Assembly: GCA_963691705.1 (NCBI GenBank)
Contig: OY829542.1
Coordinates: 29,870,579 to 29,934,578 of the forward strand
DNA: 64,000 nucleotides
Source of the DNA: Viola odorata
Taxonomy: Eukaryota; Streptophyta; Magnoliopsida; Malpighiales; Violaceae
Direction: 5' to 3'
The number at the start of each line of letters is the position of its first letter. Within the stretch, counting starts at the first letter, position 1. This document shows, piece after piece, positions 23,845 through 35,643 of the stretch. The translations under genes and the position numbers were made by a program. The notes under the pieces were generated by a model that did not search any database, had not been told where the DNA came from, and was given only the letters and a program-made list of their open reading frames with translations.

Positions 23845-23862
23845 TGGCGTCGTTGCCGGGAA
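23845..23862 (+). other. Element 2 primer binding site, tRNA-Asp type
   Basis: TGGCGTCGTTGCCGGGAA follows the left LTR by three bases and matches the tRNA-Asp complement with a few changes. Confidence 0.82.
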
Positions 23863-23894
23863 TATTTCAGGACTGATTTATTTTTCTTGTTTGT

Positions 23895-25850
23895 ATGACC
23901 AGGAGATCTGCACCTGACCTACTACCTCTTGATCACGAGCTCACTAGGATGGAAAGAGGCCTTCGACGACTAGCGCGAGGATCTTTCAATCCTTGTGTTC
24001 GGGACCTCGAACGCCTTTTCGCTCTAGAGAATCTCGACAATCCAGACCCCGACGACATACCACTCGTCCACCCAGAAGGACCTGAAATGGATGATCACGG
24101 TCCTGAAGGGAACGATATTCCACAATTACCCTCAGTAATCCAGACCATTGATGAATTCAATGCAGCCCCCGAGGCCCCAACTAGTTGTATCGTTTGGCCA
24201 GTGGTCCCAAATGACTGGGAACTCAAATCTGCCGTCATGCACCATCTACCCCTCTATCGAGGGTTGGCCAAGGAGAATCCCCACCGTTATCTCCAACAAT
24301 TACACTCTATTTGTGATGTCATGCAGCCCCATAATGTTAGTGTGGAACATGCTAAACTCTACGCCTTCATGTGGTCCCTCAAGGACGATGCTCTTGATTG
24401 GTTTTATGACTTGCATCCTCAATCCATCAATTCATGGGCTGAAATGTCCAAGGCTTTCACGGACAAATATTACCCGGTATCCATCGCCATGGTAACTCGC
24501 AAGCAGCTAGTGTCTATCCTCCAAAAAGACATGGAAGATCTTGAGCAATACTATGAACGCTTCAAGAAGACGCAAGCCTTATGCCCCTCGCATAATCTCT
24601 CCGAGCATGCTCTCATCTAGTCTTTTTGTGAAGGACTCAAGGCCCGAGACAAGGCCTTGCTCAACGCTGCTGCAGGTGGTTCCATCACTAGACTCACTCC
24701 CGCCGCCGCCAAAGACACTATCGAGCTCATGGCCAAGAACAACCTCCCTCTCAACAATTCCACCAGCAATCAAGACGCTCGCGCAACAGCCATGGAAAAC
24801 CACCTATCAGCCATCACTGGTATGCTTCAGAATATGGCTTCGGGACACCCAGTCCAGGTCAAGGCCTGTCAAATCTGTCAACTTTCAGACCACCCCACTG
24901 ATGCTTGTCCATTCATCCCCGAAGAGATGCCCGTCAATGCTGCGGGAGGATTCAATGTCCCGTATGGTCAGAACAACAATCAAGGCTGGAGAGCGCCTAA
25001 TTACCGATGGAATGGCTCTCAACAGGACAGACCTAGCCATCAGTATGGATAAAATCCATACAGAAATCACCCCCCTCCCTTCAACATGCAGAATTTCAAG
25101 CCCCGACCCAATTTCCAGAATTATCAATATCAGAGACAGCCACAGAAAGATCAGGCCTTCGTCGTGCCCCCGAATGAGGAGCCCTCCCCTGATAAGAAAA
25201 AAATTGCGGAGCTTGAAAAACAAATACGTACTTTCATGGCCGAAATGAAAGAGGTGAAAAATGGAGGAAGATTTCCAGGGCAAACAGAACCCAAACCGAA
25301 GTATGAGGCATGTGCTATGAACCTCCGTAGTGGTCTCGAGATACCTTCTCGCGTCCATCCAGACCCCGATTCTGCAAAAGACAATCAAGGTCCCGAAGTT
25401 GATAATGTTATTCAAGGTCCCGAATGTGACAACAACGCACAACCACCTCCAGAACAGCCCACTGAGCCCATTGAACAGCCAAAGAAGTCTCGATTCAATG
25501 ACGCAGCTCTCGACCATTTCTTCTCCAGCAAGAAGTCTCGATGTAAGAAAAAGCAACCCGTTGAGGAAGAATTCTCTCAAGAGTTCATTAACAAGGTACT
25601 CGAGCCCCCGTTCCCTCAACGGTTGGTCAAGAAGAAGAAAGATGAAGAGAATCAGGACATCTTCGACATGTTCAGCAAGGTCATTATCAACACCCCTCTT
25701 CTCAAGACTATCAAGAATATGCCGCAATATGCAAAGTTTTTGAAACAACTTTGCACAAACAAGAACAAATTCACCGAGGTGAATCGGATAGGTGTGGGAG
25801 CTAACTTGTCCGCTCATATCCAACGCAAGATCCCCCCAAATGCAAAGATC
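23895..25850 (+). pseudogene. Element 2 gag, broken
   Basis: The start MTRRSAPDLLPLDHELTRME is at 23895. The gag core has ENPHRYLQQLHSICDVMQP and FTDKYYPVSIAMVTRKQL. A stop at 24618-24620 cuts it, but the same protein resumes downstream with AAAGGSITRLTP (from 24657). A zinc-knuckle-like CQICQLSDHPTDAC is near 24868-24909. A glutamine/asparagine-rich part, a lysine-rich linker and the conserved DMFSKVIINTPLLKTIKNMP (about 25666-25725) follow. At least one stop at 25050 and a frameshift near 25850 are visible. Confidence 0.88.
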
Positions 25851-26500
25851 AAGGCATGTTCACTGTCCCGTGCAGAATTGGCACAATCGACATTGGGAAG
25901 GCTATGTGCAATTTGGGGGTCGGAATTAATGTTATGCCTTTGACTATCTACAACAGCCTCGGACTCAGACCCTTGAAAGAAACCACGCTGGTTATCTAAC
26001 TTGCAGACCGCTTAGTTGTCTATCCCAAAGGCATAATCACGGATGTTCTTGTCCAAGTAGGCGAATTCCTATTTCCAGCAGATTTCTATGTTCTTTCCAT
26101 GGAGAACCCACCAACCACCAAATCTTCGGATGTACTTTTGGGGCGCCCTTTCTTGGCCACTGCCAGTGCAAAAATTGATGTCTATGAAGCCTCCATCTCC
26201 CTCAAATTTGATGGGGAAATCATCTGTTTCAACATGCTGGACTCCATGAAGTATCCATCAGAATTTTCAAGTGTCAATTTTATTGACGTGATAGACCCCT
26301 TTGTTGAGAACATTGCTGACCTGAATTCTATCGAGCCTTTGAAGCTGGCTCTCGACGGAAGTCTCACCCTCGAATCCTTGAAAGAGATGGCATCATCCAT
26401 TGCAGTCCCTACCGAATTATGCTCAGTCGTAGCAGCTTTGGAAGAAAATTCTTTCCTCCCAGTTGAGCCCCCGAATGAGGTACCCGAATGCAAAGATCAC
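25850..26500 (+). pseudogene. Element 2 aspartic protease, broken
   Basis: After a frameshift near 25850 the protein continues with GKAMCNLGVGINVMPLTIYN (about 25898-25957). This is the protease active-site region, but the expected D(L)GAS is altered to NLGVG. The conserved VLLGRPFLATASAKIDVYEA lies at about 26130-26190. Loss of the catalytic aspartate and an intervening stop show decay. Confidence 0.8.
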
Positions 26501-26539
26501 GTTCGACTTACACCTTCTCTAGTGCAAGCTCCGGATCTC

Positions 26540-26785
26540 GAACTCAAAACACTGCCCTCGCATTTGAAATATACCTATCTTGGGGAGAAGGAATCCCTCC
26601 CGGTCATCATTTCCAACAAATTGGAGGAGGCTCAAGAGCTTGAATTGGTAGAGCTCCTCAAGAGCTTTAAACAAGCTCTTGGCTGGACTATTGCGGACAT
26701 CAAGGGTCTATCACCATCCCTATGCACTCATCGTATCCACCTTGAAGAAGCTAGCAAGACAATTCGACAGCCCCAAAGACGTTTG

Positions 26786-26820
<35 letters not shown>

Positions 26821-28090
26821 ATGGAGGTGGTCAAGAAAGAGGTCTTGAAGTTGCTTAATGTCGGGCTTATCTATCCTATTTCTGATTCCCCATGGGTCAG
26901 TCCTGTTCAAGTGGTCCCGAAGAAAACAGGCATAACCATCATTTCGGGTCCCGAAGGTCTGCCAATTCCCTCCCGAATCCAAAATGGGTGGCGAGTATGC
27001 ATTGATTACAGACGCTTGAATGAGGCTACCAGGAAAGATCATTTCCTACTGACCTTTATTGATCAAATGCTAGAGCGCCTTGCGAGCAAGACGCATTATT
27101 GTTGTTTGGATGGGTATTCGGGCTTCCACCAAATTCCAGTCGCCCTCGAAGATCAAGAAAAAACTACTTTCACATGCCCATTTGGCACATTTGCATACCG
27201 GCGCATGCCTTTTGGGTTATGCAATGCCCCAGCCACATTCTAGAGGTATGGTGAGCATTTTTTCAGAATTTGTAGAGGAGTGCATCGAGGTATTTATGGA
27301 TGATTTCACGGTTTATAGTAACTTTTTTTCCGAATGCCTCTCTAATTTAAAGAAAATTTTACAAAGATGTGTGGACACTAACCTTGTGCTTAATTTTGAG
27401 AAATGCCATTTTATGGTGGATCAAGGGCTCATCCTAGGCCACATCGTGTCCAGCAAAGGCATCGAAGTGGACAAGGCTAAAATTTAGGTTATTGAGACCT
27501 TGCCTTACCCCTCGAATATTCGAGATGTGCACTCTTTTCTTGGTTATGTAGGATTTTATAGGAGGTTTATTAAGGACTTCTCCAAGATAGCCCAGCCAAT
27601 GTGCTGACTGCTGCATAAGGATGTAGAGTTCATATTTGACGAAGAGTGCAGAACTTCCTTCGAGACCCTAAAAGCCAAGCTTATTTCTGCCCCAATAATT
27701 CGGGCCCCCGACTGGACACTCCCATTTGGAATCATGTGCGATGCTAGCAACCAGGCTTTGGGAGTGGTTCTGGGGCAAAAAAAGGATAAGGAGACTTACG
27801 TCATCTATTACGCTTCTAAGTTGCTGGATCCCGCACAACAAAACTACACCACGACGGAGAAAGAGCTTCTAGCGATTGTCTATGCCATTGACAAGTTTTG
27901 GTAGTATCTCTTGGGTACTCAAGTGATTGTTTATTCAGACCATTCAGCTCTTCGATGTCTACTCAAGAAGGCAGACGTAAAACCCAGACTTATTCGATGG
28001 ATCCTCTTGCTCTAAGAATTCAATCTAGCGATCAAGGATAAGAAGGGAACGGAGAATTGTGTCGCGGACCACTTGAGCAGGCTCCCGAAT
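26540..28090 (+). pseudogene. Element 2 reverse transcriptase and RNase H, broken
   Basis: RT begins near 26690 (ADIKGLSPSLCTHRIHLEE). A run of 29 C at 26788-26816 interrupts it right where the family has RRLNPPMMEV. It continues with SPWVSPVQVVPKKTGIT, YRRMPFGLCNAPATF and the catalytic FMDDF (about 27295-27309). The thumb, connection and RNase H follow: MCDASNQALGVVLGQKK, TTEKELLAIVYAIDKF, YSDHSALRCLL and VADHLSRL near 28080. Stops at about 27241, 27485, 27604, 27902 and 28015 break it. Confidence 0.9.
26788..26816 (+). repeat. Poly-C tract inside RT frame
   Basis: 29 consecutive C. The family sequence here is normally a two-proline site (LNPP), so the tract is an expansion, natural or introduced in sequencing or assembly. 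Confidence 0.9.
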
Positions 28091-28225
28091 CAAGAAGATG
28101 ACTCCCGAATGGCCATCCGAGAAACTTTTCCGGATGAACATTTATGCCTAGCTGAAGCAGCAAGATTCCCATAGTTCACGGATATTGCGAATTTTTGTGC
28201 CATCGGTGTCTATCCAATCGAGGCC

Positions 28226-29451
28226 TTGAGCGCTAAGCAGAACCGAATCCAGAAGCAAGCAAAATCCTATGTTTGGGACAACCCCTACTTGTGGAAACAT
28301 TGCTCGGATCAAATCATTAGGCGCTGTATCACAATGGATGAGGTCCCATCAATCCTCAAGTTCTGCCACTCAACCACGGAAGGAGGGCATTTTGCCGCAA
28401 AGAAGACCGCACTCAAGGTCTTGGAAGCTGGTCTATATTGGCCGTCGATTTTCAAAGATAACTATTTCTTTTGCGCCACTTGCCCTCGATGCCAAGCTAC
28501 GGGGAACATAGGAGCAAGGAATGAAATGCCTTTGACCAACATCCTTTCTTGTGAAATTTTTTATATTTGGGGCATCGACTTCATGGGTCCCTTTCCAAAT
28601 TCATTTGGGAACACATACATCCTACTTGCAGTGGATTATGTCTCTAAGTGGATTGAAGCCAAGGCCACCAAGATGAACGATTCAAGAGTAGTAGCTGATT
28701 TCCTTCGGACTAACATTTTCAACCGATTCGGGACCCCTCGAGCTCTCATCAGCGATCAGGGGACGCACTTCTGCAACCAAATGGGCTCCTCTTTACTCAA
28801 CAAGTATGGTGTGCCCCATAGAGTATCCACAGCCTATAATCCCCAGACCAATGGGCAAGTCGAGGTCTCGAATCGGGAGATTAAAGCTATCTTGGAGAAA
28901 ACCGTCAATCAATCAAGAAAGGATTGGAGCCTCAAGTTGGGAGATGCGTTATGGGCATACCGTACAACATTCAAGACCCCGATCGGTTGGTCTATGGCAA
29001 GCCATGTCACCTCCCAGTTGAGATTGAACACAAGGCGTTCTGGGCCATTAAGAAGGTCAATATGGACCTGAATTTAGCCGGCAATGATCGCTGCCTACAG
29101 ATTCAAGAGCTTGAAGAGCTTCGGGGGGATGCTTACAAAAACTCCATGATTTATAAGGGTAAGACCAAAGCCCAACATGATAAGCACCTCATCCTCAAGA
29201 CTTTCACTGTAGGGCAAAAGGTTTTATTGTACAACTCCCGTTTGTAAATTTTTTCAGGAAAACTAAAATCTAAGTGGACGGGACCATACAAGATCACTAC
29301 CGTGTTCAACCATGAGGCAATCGAGATCCAGAATTTAGACAATGGTGAACCGTTCAAGGTTAATGGCCACCGACTGAAACCATTCTACGAAGGATTCCAG
29401 CCCACAACTGTCGAAGAGATGAGGGTGGAAGACCCAACACTCGGGACCTAG
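28226..29451 (+). pseudogene. Element 2 integrase, broken
   Basis: The HHCC zinc domain is at about 28360-28520 ([13 protein letters not shown] then [13 protein letters not shown]). The DDE core has [26 protein letters not shown] and [15 protein letters not shown], so all three acidic residues are present. A frameshift near 28990 moves the C-terminal half to another frame ([19 protein letters not shown], to 29247). The last part, VNGHRLKPFYEGFQP, is near 29360-29402. The element-integration enzyme is therefore not made in one piece. Confidence 0.9.
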
Positions 29452-30165
29452 AATAAAGAAGCAACGACAAGGCCTAGACGATAAATCAAAGGCAAGTGTA
29501 GGGAAAGCCCTTCTTTCTCTCTTTCCTTTTAATTTTTAAGTTTTTTCAATTCCGAGTCAAACTTAGTTTTCTTTTTTTTATACACACTTCTTATCTTCCC
29601 TATGTAGTTTTAATTAGTTTTGTCTCCTTTCATCCCTATTTAATTCCTTTGTCCCCTTCCTTTTTCTTTCTTTCCTTTTAAATTATTTTCAAAATTTTAA
29701 ATTGAGTCAACTTAGCTTTTTCCTTTTCTTTATTAGCACTCTTTATGTTACCTAGGTAGTTTTTATTAGCTTTGTCTCCTTTCCTTTTCATTTAATTCTC
29801 TTGTCTCCTTCTTTTTAAATCCCCATTTAATTCCCTTTGTTTTTATCCCCTTTTCCTATTTTCAACAATTCAAAAGCAACTCACCTTTTTCTTTCGTTTC
29901 CGCAGGTGCAGGCGTATGCTGTCTTGGGAACTTCTCGGCCTCTCCCGGCGCGCCACGTGGAGAACAAAGACCGAGGAAATCAAATCCCCTTTTTCTCTCC
30001 ATCTTTCCATATCCCCACTAATTCCACTACCCCACGCCACCTCCTCACTCCTTCGTCCGTTACCTAACTGAAACCAGCCAACACACTCTTCTCTCTTATC
30101 AACTTCCATTAATCAAAATGATTTTTTATTTTCACATAATTTATTCCATCTTTTTCTTCTCCCCT
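29452..30165 (+). other. Spacer between integrase and env-like ORF
   Basis: T- and CT-rich non-coding DNA with three related stretches (starting near 29560, 29730 and 29800) of the type TTAATTCCTTTGTC. No ORF of note. Confidence 0.6.
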
Positions 30166-32299
30166 ATGGCAAGAACAAACCTAAACCTAAACCACCCTAA
30201 ACCCACTACCTCTCACTCATCCACTCCTCAACCCCCAACATCCCAGCCACCAAATCCTCCACCAGCTGCCGACCAGTCACCGCCACGCCACCGTCCCATA
30301 TCTCTTCCATCTCCTCCACCATCTCCAACCACCTCTGACCTTTTCGGGTCAGAATCCTTAGGATACCGAGACACCCATTTCGAACCAGACGACCTCCACA
30401 TCTACGGATCCCTCTCCTCAAAGCCCCCAATGACCAGATCCGGGAAGGTAATCCGCAACCCTCCGACCATCACCGCAGGCAGCAAGAAGAAACTGGCAGG
30501 GAAGAAGCTGATAAACGAGGTCCCCTTGGAGGTCGAGCCGCTTGCTTGCGGACCTCGAGTTGGAGAGTCATGGCCGGAATACCAAGCCCCACCGGAATCA
30601 GATGAATAAGGGGTGGAAGAAGAAGAGACCAGTTCGAGGCTCCGAGAGGCCAGACGGGCAGAGAAAGAAAACTTAGAGGCCGGAGTAGATCAATGGTCCG
30701 AAGAGGAGGATAACCCAGATATCGATGAGGCAACCGAGGAGGAAACGGCTAAGGGAGCAGAAGCAGGATTTCAGGATCCCGAAGAGAGGTTGGGGCAGGA
30801 CACTCAAGGTCCCGCGGAGGGACAACCAGAGGTGGAAGTTGAAGAGGTAGAGGCTGAAACGGCTGAGGTTGAGGTTGCTCCACCAAAGCAGCCCAGCCCT
30901 AAGAAGAAAAAAGGAAAAACGCCGGCCAGAGCGGCGAAATCAGCCTCTAAAATGCCAGCCAGAGCAGCGAAGGCGGCGCCCAAGGCCCCGGTCTCTAAGA
31001 CCCCAGCCTCCAGCCTCCAAGAAAAGAAAGCTCCCGGCAACAACCAAAGGTAAGGAGAAAGAGGAAGGAACCCCCTGAAAAGCCCAAAAAACTGAGGAGG
31101 AGGAACCCTTCGAGGCCCCATCCCCTGCGTCCGCTTCGGGACCCCGAAGCCAACAACGAGTAACAGATGACCTTAGCACTCTTAATGTCTTTATCAAATT
31201 TCCTGATAAGCCATCTCTGGATAGGGTTAGTCTGTTGAACAAAAAGGGGATAGCCCAATATGCTAAGCTAGACCTTGAATTTTACACTAAGTTGGGTATA
31301 GGGTCCCGAATCCGGGAATTATTTAGGGGTATAGGGTGGGAGAGTTTATTTTTGATGGAGAAGCCTACTTATATGGAGCTTACCCTTGAGTTTTTCGCGA
31401 GCTTCTAGTATGACCCCGAAATTTTCAAGCCCAAGGGCAAGCAGGGTCCCGATCTTGCAGCCAAAGAGTGTGTTAACTTTCGGCTGGCTGGGAAGTGGCA
31501 TAACCTGTCTCTGAACGACCTTAATGTATACCTCCGCTTCGTCCGCCGTGATGAAGTATAAGGGGATGAGTACCAGCAGGCCCTGACCTCGATTCCAGCT
31601 GATTTTGACAACGACGAGGCCCTTCGGGAGCTCACTGGAGACCCTAAGGTAGAGTTCGATTCACGCCATACGAAGGCTCATGACATTCAAGACCCCGCAC
31701 TCCGGATCCTGCAGCGCTTTCTCTCCATCGCGCTATTAGGGAAATTCGGGACCTCGGGCCAGTTAGCACAAACGGAGCTGTTTTTCGTTTGGGTCATGCA
31801 CAACAAGAAAAGGGTCAACCTCGGATACTGGATCGCCTCTTCGATTCATAACATCTCGAGTGCCCCCCTAGGCTACTCTCCTATTCTCGGGTCCATCATC
31901 ACCGATCTAGCCCTGCGCATCTACTCACTGAAGCCTCAGGAACTTAACCTACACCCGCATCCTACACCCTTCAAGATCCTCAGTCTCAAGACCTTAGACT
32001 TGATGGGTTTCTTATGTGTTACTGATGGCATCTTGAGTTTTCATGAAGATAACAAGGGCAAGATCGAAGGCAAATTTGAGTACCCCGATCCTTCAAGGCC
32101 CCGAGCCCAGACAAGACCTCTTGCTACTCCAGCCCAAGCTGCCAGTTCAGCTGCTCCCCCTCAAGGTCCCGAACGCATGCCCTCTGATGACACTACCCAT
32201 CGTCTGCTCAATGCCATCCTCAGCACCAACCGCGCAATCCTCACCGAGATTCGAGCCCTCACCATAGAAGTTGCTAGACGCAACCTCCCTCCCTCTTGA
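30166..32299 (+). pseudogene. Athila env-like ORF (third ORF), broken
   Basis: The start MARTNLNLNHPKPTTSHSS opens a proline/serine-rich leader. An acidic, then lysine/alanine-rich segment with KKKKGKTPARAAKSASK follows to about 31050. The conserved core of the plant Athila third ORF (sometimes annotated as a putative plant transposon protein) is at about 31160-32000: KLGIGSRIRELFRGIGWESL, TYMELTLEFFASF, LAGKWHNLSLNDL and WIASSIHNISSAPLGYSPIL. The C-terminus ends ALTIEVARRNLPPS. Stops at about 30607, 31051, 31407 and 31559 and a frameshift near 31050 inactivate it. I see no clear signal peptide or membrane anchor, so an envelope role is only a historical label. Confidence 0.8.
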
Positions 32300-34001
32300 T
32301 CCTGAACAATCTTCTCCATTGCCCCTGCGTGGGCTGATTAAACATTTCCAAACTCCTTTACATTCTGTTAAAACTATGTTAAACTGCTGTTTTCTTTTAT
32401 ACCCTTCTCGCATTGAGGTCAATGCGATGCTTCAGTGTGGGGAGGGTTGAACTGCTAGTATCTATTTTCTATTTTATGCTTGTTTTATTTATTTGCATGA
32501 TTTGTTTTTTTTCAGATTTTCAATTTTATTTTTGCTGCCCAATTTTTGAAAATCCCCAATGATGGACACACACCTAACTTGTGCACATAGAATGAAAATG
32601 TTGTCTATAGTCAAGGTCCCGAATATTTCATTCTTTTCCTGTTGCACCTTATATCTGCTTCAAGACCTAGACACTAGTAGTCAAGAAATAGCACCTTATG
32701 AGCATTTGAGCCTTCATGCCTATATTTCTTGTTTGAGTGAATGCATGACTAGGTACTGGCTGGGTTTGCATGATATCCATGGGTGTAGACACGATTAGAC
32801 ACAGGAAAGCAGCAAAAAGATTAAGTCTTCGCATCAAATTGTTTTTTTTTTCTGTTCTGCTTCTTTCATCTTGACCCCGATACCCCTCTTTTACCTCCAT
32901 TCTAACCATTTGAATTTTCTTTGATCTTTATCTTAGTAGGTGAGCAGTGTTCATAGGAGCACTATAGAGGGCTAGACTAGACAAATGAAGTAGCAAAAGC
33001 AAAGTGTGGGGATCCCATAAATTCAAGGCCCTGAATGTTGGCACAAATTCAAGACCTCGAAACTAAACGAAGAAATCAAGGGTTGAGCAGAACGAAAAAA
33101 ATCACTTCCCATCCACAGCAAAACACAAGTGTGGGGAAGTAAAAATCAGAATATCCAGCCCCCGAAGGACAAGGTTTCAATCCTCAAACAATCCAGGTCT
33201 CTCTCTCTCTCTCTCTCAATTCAAAAAAAAAAGAAAAAAAAGAAAAAGAAAAAATCAAAAATAGAAAAATAGAAATATAAATAAAAGAGAGAGAGAGAAG
33301 AGAGGAAGTTCGAATCACGAAAAAGAAGAAGAGGAAAATCAACAGCCAGCGTCCATTCAAGGTCCCGAGCGAAGTAAGCAAAGATCCCCCTCAAAGAAGA
33401 AGAATCTGGTCTAGCTTTCGCCCTCAGCAACATTGTCTCACCATCTCGATTCTTTCCTGTCAAGGGAGCGTTCCAGGTTTGAGTTGGTTTAACCACCTCC
33501 TCATTTCACTTCCTTACTCCCCCTCTTCTCCACTTTTTCTTCTCATTATGTTTCATTCTTCCACTCCTCCTATTTTCTCTTATCATTTCTTTTCCTTACT
33601 TCCCCTTCTTGTCCCCGATGTGAAGTCTTTTGATTGCTAGATTGCCTATGCGTGTGTCTAATGTACTCGAATTGATATACAAACTTGGTTTTGTGCTGCA
33701 TTTTCTGCATAATTGAGTGTTTAAACACCTAGCCTTGTTTACGAGTGTGAGTGCAAACACCGATCCAGGTGAGGGCTGCTAGTGAATAGGCTGATATGGA
33801 AAAATCTTTTCTTAAGGGTCGTTATCCTTCTGATCTGATCCAGGTGTTCATCTAGGTAGAGTCTGTTTTCATTCGGGGTCTCGACTGATGGAAAGCATGC
33901 TTATTCTCTATGCTATGATTTGGTGTGTTAGTTCTATTTTGGGGACTGTTTTAAATTTTGTGAATGCTCGAGGGCGAGCATTGGGTAGTGTGGGGATTAT
34001 T
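32300..34001 (+). other. Element 2 3' untranslated region and purine tract
   Basis: Non-coding. It holds a CT microsatellite (about 33198-33217) followed by an A-rich stretch, several copies of the GGTCCCGA word, and a tract AGTGTGGGGATTATT directly before the right LTR that would serve as plus-strand primer. Confidence 0.75.
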
Positions 34002-35574
34002 TGATAGCATGTTTTTATGCATGATTTTCCCTCCATTATCTCGCCAATTTAAGGCATGATTCTGCTAATTTATCCTTGTTTTCATTACTATTGCAGATCT
34101 AGGCCTAAAAAGGGAGTTTATGCGAAAAGATGCATTTTAGGAGCATTTTGTGCAAATTCGAGCTTCAAGACCAAAGTCAAGGTCCCGACACCAGGATAGC
34201 GTTCAAGGTCCCAAAGAGAATCCTCTATTCGAGACCCCGTAGGGCAAAGAACGACATTTCCACGTGTCCTCTTGCCAAAGCTTCCACGTGATCCCTCTGA
34301 CGCTTCTCTGAAAGTTCTGCACAGATCACAAAATACCTACCCTCTGACCTTTCCAGACCTTGAGCCCAATCCAGATCTGCCAAAGCTGGACAAATCAGAC
34401 CAAGAAACTAGCTTTGTGCTTTTCAGCTTTATGCTTTAGGGAGCATGGTTGCTGTGTGATAGGCTTTCCTTAAATGTATTTGGTCCCTAGTTAGGGCTGA
34501 AGATAGTTTGTGCTTGGAGTTCTAGCTTATAAGGAGCATCCAATGAGTAGTTTAGGATATCTCTTACCACATAATATAGTTTTCATAATTTCTAGAATTA
34601 GTTTCTTAGACTTCTCTCTAGTTTATTATTTATTTACCTTCAAGCATGAGTAGCTAAATCTTTAGTTCTTAGCAAAGGTAATTCAAGGGTTGCAAGGGCA
34701 GATTCGAGGCCTAAACGTGCTTAATATATTCTTGCTGTCATATTTAATTGCTCATCATTTTAATTACATTTTCACTTGTGGTAATTAGAGGCTTGATCAA
34801 CTGATTATTTCTATGAGTGAATGCTGTCATCTATGTGATAAATACGAAATGAAAGTTGCATGGAACAAGTAGACATCTATCTAGTAGTAGCTGCGCTGAA
34901 GTGGTCTCGACTAACTAGGATGAGTAGTTGATTGGAGCGGGGTCAAGAGCCTGACAAACTGAGGGATTTTTAGCTCCAGCTGTGTCTTTTTCTTATCTTC
35001 ATGGGCAGTCTGAATATGACCATCCCGCATTCGTGCCTGGAGGGATGGCGGGCTATCAAGACTACCTCATATGTGGAAACGGGGGGTAGTTTCTCTTAAG
35101 AGAAAAGTAGGGGATATCCGAGGAATCTGGTCCCTATGTCACTTCTATGATTGCATGAGTAGAATATTTCTGTGCTGATGACGATCGGGCCCCCGAATGC
35201 AACCTAAGAATACCTTTTGCTAAGATCCTTCTTTATCTGACTTATTGTGTTTATTTATCTCTCTGTTTTATTATTCTGACTTTGCTCACTCATTTGCTAT
35301 ATTTTATCCTTCGGGACCTCGAACTGACGACCTGAGATCCTGATTACTGCTTTCATAGTTAGAATTGTTAGCTCAAACTCTCTCTTGGCTAACCTGTTTA
35401 GTCAAGTAACCCCCCCCCCCGTGTGTTACGTTTTTGTGTTTTTGTTCTGTGTTTTCATTCAAGACCTTGAATCAGTCTCTCCCAATCCCTGTGTTCGACC
35501 CTGACTACCACTGTATACATTATCAATTGTGCACATATTTTTAGGCATTATAAATTGTATTTGACTGAAGATCA
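34002..35574 (+). repeat. Right LTR of element 2
   Basis: 1,573 bp from TGATAGCATG to GAAGATCA, followed by the GAAAT duplication. It differs from the left LTR in a replaced block at about 34531-34623. Confidence 0.95.
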
Positions 35575-35579
35575 GAAAT

Positions 35580-35643
35580 CCAATCTGTTTTGAAATTCTT
35601 CCAATCTGTATTAGCCCACCATCATGAACTTCATCATTAATTA
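35580..35643 (+). repeat. Pol unit copy C2, remainder
   Basis: The right-hand end of copy C2 after element 2, with two internal deletions (at about 35608 and 35622) in the integrase zinc-domain part. Confidence 0.82.

Larger units (their letters stand above)
22235..35574 (+). mobile_element. Athila-lineage Ty3/gypsy element 2, full length
   Basis: A 13,340-bp element with LTRs of 1,607 and 1,573 bp (TG...CA ends) and the target duplication GAAAT at 22230-22234 and 35575-35579. It contains a tRNA-Asp primer site, gag, protease, RT, RNase H, integrase, an env-like ORF region and a purine tract before the right LTR. The tRNA-Asp primer and the env-like ORF place it in the Athila lineage. It inserted into copy C2 of the pol array in element 1, so the array had begun to form before this event. 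Stops and frameshifts in gag, pol and env-like parts make it defective. Confidence 0.95.

Noticed and set aside
24885..25823. 312-codon ORF on the minus strand
   Set aside because: It is the antisense shadow of gag in element 2 and matches no protein pattern.
30166..32299. Viral envelope glycoprotein
   Set aside because: No signal peptide or membrane anchor is clear and the frame is broken; only the family label env-like is supported.
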